NCBI GenBank assembly: GCA_050115015.1
Contig: JASFRI010000054.1
Coordinates: 1-15,332 of the forward strand
Length of the DNA: 15,332 nt
Direction: 5' to 3'
Source of the DNA: JASFRI01 sp050115015
GTDB taxonomy: Bacteria > Acidobacteriota > Polarisedimenticolia > CBDVAL01
Below are positions 13,036-15,332 of the stretch, piece after piece. A program made the translations under genes and the position numbers. Numbering within the stretch: position 1 is the first letter of the stretch; each line of letters starts with the position of its first letter. The notes under the pieces are model-generated. The model saw only the letters and a list, made by a program, of their open reading frames with translations. It was not told where the DNA came from and did not search any database.

Positions 13036-15332
13036 ATGTCCTCGGAGGGTGGTTTGAGCATTCCAGGGCCTGAGCGCCGTCCCGGCCCCTTGGCCGTCCT
13101 GCTCCTGCTGTCGGTATCCGCCACGTTCGCCGCGTCGCTGCCCCCCGAGGCGGAGAGGGCCGTGGCCGTCGCCCGGGAGCACGTGGAGCATCATGCCGCC
13201 GATCTGGGCCTGACCCCCTCGGACCTGGTCGGGCGCCGCGTCACCTCCGCCTACCGGAGCCGGCGGTCCGGCGTCACCCACGTTCATTTCCGGCAGATGT
13301 TCGAGGGGATCGAGGTCGCGAACGGCGTGATGAACGTGAACGTCGGCCGTGACGGTGAGATCCTCGGCGTCGGGAGCCGCTTCGTCCGCGAGCTGGCGGC
13401 CAAGGCGCGCCTCCGGGCCCCCGGGCTGGGAGCGGTGGGCGCGCTCGTGGCGGCCGGGGCGCAGCTCGGGCTGGAGCCGTCGGTCCCGCCGGCCCCCCGG
13501 CAGGTGCTCGGCGGCCCCGGCCGGGAGGTTCTCCTCGACGCCCCGGGGATCTCCCTGGATCCGGTCCCGGCGAAGCTGGCGTTCTATGCGGTGGACGCGG
13601 ACACCGTCCGGCTGGCCTGGGATCTCGTCATCCGGACGCCGGATCACCAGCGCTGGCTGAACCTCTGGGTCGATGCGGGCACCGGGACGGTGCTCGGCCA
13701 CAGCGACTGGATGGCGGACGACAGCTACGAGGTCTTCGCGCTGCCCAAGGAGTCGCCCAGCGACGGGCCCCGGACGATCCAGGTGGACCCGGCCGACTCC
13801 ACGGCGTCCCCCTTCGGCTGGCACGACACGGACGGGGTGGCCGGGGCGGAGTTCACCGACACCCGTGGCAACAACGTCCAGGCGCAGACGGACCTGGATG
13901 CCAACAACGGCTTCGGCGGCAGCGACGTCCGGGCCGACGGCGGAGCGACCCTGGACTTCCAGCCGTCCCTGGACCTCGGCCAGGGACCGGACACCTATCG
14001 GGCGGCGGCGGTCACGAACCTCTTCTACTGGAACAACGTCCTGCACGATCTTCTCCACGCCTACGGCTTCGACGAGGCGAGCGGCAACTTCCAGGAGAAC
14101 AACTACGGGAACGGAGGCTCGGGGGGCGATCCGGTGCAGGCCGACGCCCAGGACGGGTCCGGCTTCAACAACGCCAACTTCGGCACCCCGCCCGACGGGG
14201 CCGACCCGCGCATGCAGATGTACGTGTGGCTGCCGGCGAGCCATGAGGTGGTCGTCGACCCGCCCTCGCCGGCGGCCGGCACCTACGTGGCGGCCGAGGC
14301 GGCCTTCGGGCCGACCTTCGGCACGACCGGCGTCAGCGGATCGATCCTCCTGGCGGACGACGGTTCCGCGGTGACCACCGACGGCTGCGAGAGCTTTCCC
14401 GCCGGGTTCTTCGCGGGCCAGATCGCCCTCATCGATCGCGGCACCTGCACCTTCGTCACGAAGGTCCGCAACGCCGAGACGGCGGGGGCGGCCGCGGTGA
14501 TCGTGGCGAACAACGCCGGGGACAGCGCCTTCGCCATGGGAGACGACGGCACCGGGGGGACCATCACCATCCCCTCGCTCATGATCGGGATCACCGACGG
14601 CCAGACCATCCGGAGCGGGCTGCCCGCCACCGGCACGGCGCGGGAGGGCGCCAACCCGCCCCCGGCGCGGGACAGCGATCTCGATCCCGGGGTGATCGCC
14701 CACGAGTACTGCCACGGCCTGTCGATCCGGCTGACCGGGGGTCCGGCCAACAGCAGCTGCCTGGGCGGAGACCAGCAGGCGGGGGAGGGGTGGAGCGACC
14801 TGTGCACCCTCTTCTTCACCGCGGACCCGGCGGACACCGCGACGACCGCGCGGGGTATCGGGACCTACCTGGTCTACGAGCCCCCGGACGGCGGCGGCAT
14901 CCGGCCCTATCCGTACTCCACGGATCTCGCCGTCAACCCGCTCACCTACGCGGACATCGTCACCGCCGGCCAGCCCGGTGGTCTGACGATCCCGCACGGT
15001 GTCGGCACCGTGTGGGCGACGGCGGTCTGGGAGGTCTACTGGAACCTGACCCAGAAGTACGGCTTCGACCCCGACCTGTATCACGGAACCGGCGGCAACA
15101 ACCTCGCCATCCAGCTCGTCGTGGAAGGTCTCAAGCTACAGCCCTGCGCGCCCTCCTTCGTCGAGGCCCGGGACGCGATCCTGCTGGCGGACCAGGTCCT
15201 GACCGGTGGCGCCAACCAGTGCGAGATCTGGGAGGGATTCGCCAAGCGCGGCCTGGGCGCCTACGCCTCCGACGGCGGGACCGCCTTCACCCTCGCCGTG
15301 ACCGAGGACTTCTCCCTGCCGGTGGCCTGCGG
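13036..15332 (+). CDS. M36 (fungalysin) secreted metalloprotease with PA-domain insert, 3' end outside the window
   Basis: The open frame covers 765 codons and is cut by the window edge. After a basic stretch and hydrophobic signal (about residues 19-33) comes an FTP-type propeptide (about 36-115; GVTHVHFRQMFEGIEV). The M36 region includes FYWNNVLHDLLHAYGF (near 330) and NFQENNYG. The zinc site is HEYCH (556-560), with the third ligand Glu584 in GEGWSD. A PA domain (about 416-540; IDRGTCTFVTKVRNAE, AAAVIVANN) is inserted before HEYCH, as in many bacterial members. GGAGG lies ten bases before the ATG; TTG 13054 with GGAGGG is an alternative. Known: these are secreted, self-processing proteases for extracellular protein breakdown. 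Cys in the third HExxH position, where Thr or Ser is common, is unusual. Sorting domains may lie beyond the edge. Confidence 0.93.
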   Translation, partial: MSSEGGLSIPGPERRPGPLAVLLLLSVSATFAASLPPEAERAVAVAREHVEHHAADLGLTPSDLVGRRVTSAYRSRRSGVTHVHFRQMFEGIEVANGVMNVNVGRDGEILGVGSRFVRELAAKARLRAPGLGAVGALVAAGAQLGLEPSVPPAPRQVLGGPGREVLLDAPGISLDPVPAKLAFYAVDADTVRLAWDLVIRTPDHQRWLNLWVDAGTGTVLGHSDWMADDSYEVFALPKESPSDGPRTIQVDPADSTASPFGWHDTDGVAGAEFTDTRGNNVQAQTDLDANNGFGGSDVRADGGATLDFQPSLDLGQGPDTYRAAAVTNLFYWNNVLHDLLHAYGFDEASGNFQENNYGNGGSGGDPVQADAQDGSGFNNANFGTPPDGADPRMQMYVWLPASHEVVVDPPSPAAGTYVAAEAAFGPTFGTTGVSGSILLADDGSAVTTDGCESFPAGFFAGQIALIDRGTCTFVTKVRNAETAGAAAVIVANNAGDSAFAMGDDGTGGTITIPSLMIGITDGQTIRSGLPATGTAREGANPPPARDSDLDPGVIAHEYCHGLSIRLTGGPANSSCLGGDQQAGEGWSDLCTLFFTADPADTATTARGIGTYLVYEPPDGGGIRPYPYSTDLAVNPLTYADIVTAGQPGGLTIPHGVGTVWATAVWEVYWNLTQKYGFDPDLYHGTGGNNLAIQLVVEGLKLQPCAPSFVEARDAILLADQVLTGGANQCEIWEGFAKRGLGAYASDGGTAFTLAVTEDFSLPVAC

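Noticed and set aside
12058..15084. 1008-residue minus-strand open frame
   Set aside because: It is opposite three well-supported genes (the helical protein, DUF2490 and M36) and shows only low-complexity Arg/Val/Gly sequence.

Overview
The window is GC-rich throughout (roughly two thirds or more G+C by eye) and gene-dense. Most gene products carry N-terminal export signals. It encodes two large multiheme c-type cytochromes, two outer-membrane-type beta-barrels and a secreted M36 (fungalysin) protease with a PA insert. This suggests a Gram-negative bacterium, perhaps an Acidobacteriota-like or myxobacterial/delta-proteobacterial-type soil or sediment organism. The lineage is inference; no marker gene is present.

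Left third (1-6212): an electron-transfer locus. A 15-heme cytochrome (minus, 5-1309) and a 34-heme cytochrome (plus, 2011-4611) diverge from a ~700-base gene-free regulatory region. The 34-heme gene overlaps the start of an outer-membrane beta-barrel gene (4608-6212) by four bases. The 34-heme protein is built largely of nine tandem units of 71-76 residues, each with three CxxCH motifs and three further conserved histidines. Together the three genes carry 49 heme motifs plus a barrel, which suggests a trans-outer-membrane or extracellular electron conduit distinct from the well-known Mtr or Omb-Oma-Omc sets. The 15-heme frame stops at a TAG exactly where the repeated motif predicts tyrosine, five bases from the window edge, so that gene may be interrupted.

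Middle (6225-7957, minus): an SDR-type L-threonine 3-dehydrogenase followed by a membrane zincin-like protein (HELLH). Divergent from it, 8158-9559 (plus) is a three-gene set linked by 4-base overlaps: an exported DUF1287 protein, a GIY-YIG domain protein and a small exported DUF4177-like protein. A single VOC/glyoxalase-fold gene follows (9653-10006).

Right third (10062-15332, plus): an exported His-rich TPR protein, a small exported helical protein and a DUF2490-type beta-barrel form a tight cluster (10062-12879). After a ~155-base gap comes an M36 metalloprotease (propeptide, catalytic domain, PA insert) that runs off the right edge. No RNA genes, insertion sequences or CRISPR arrays were seen.
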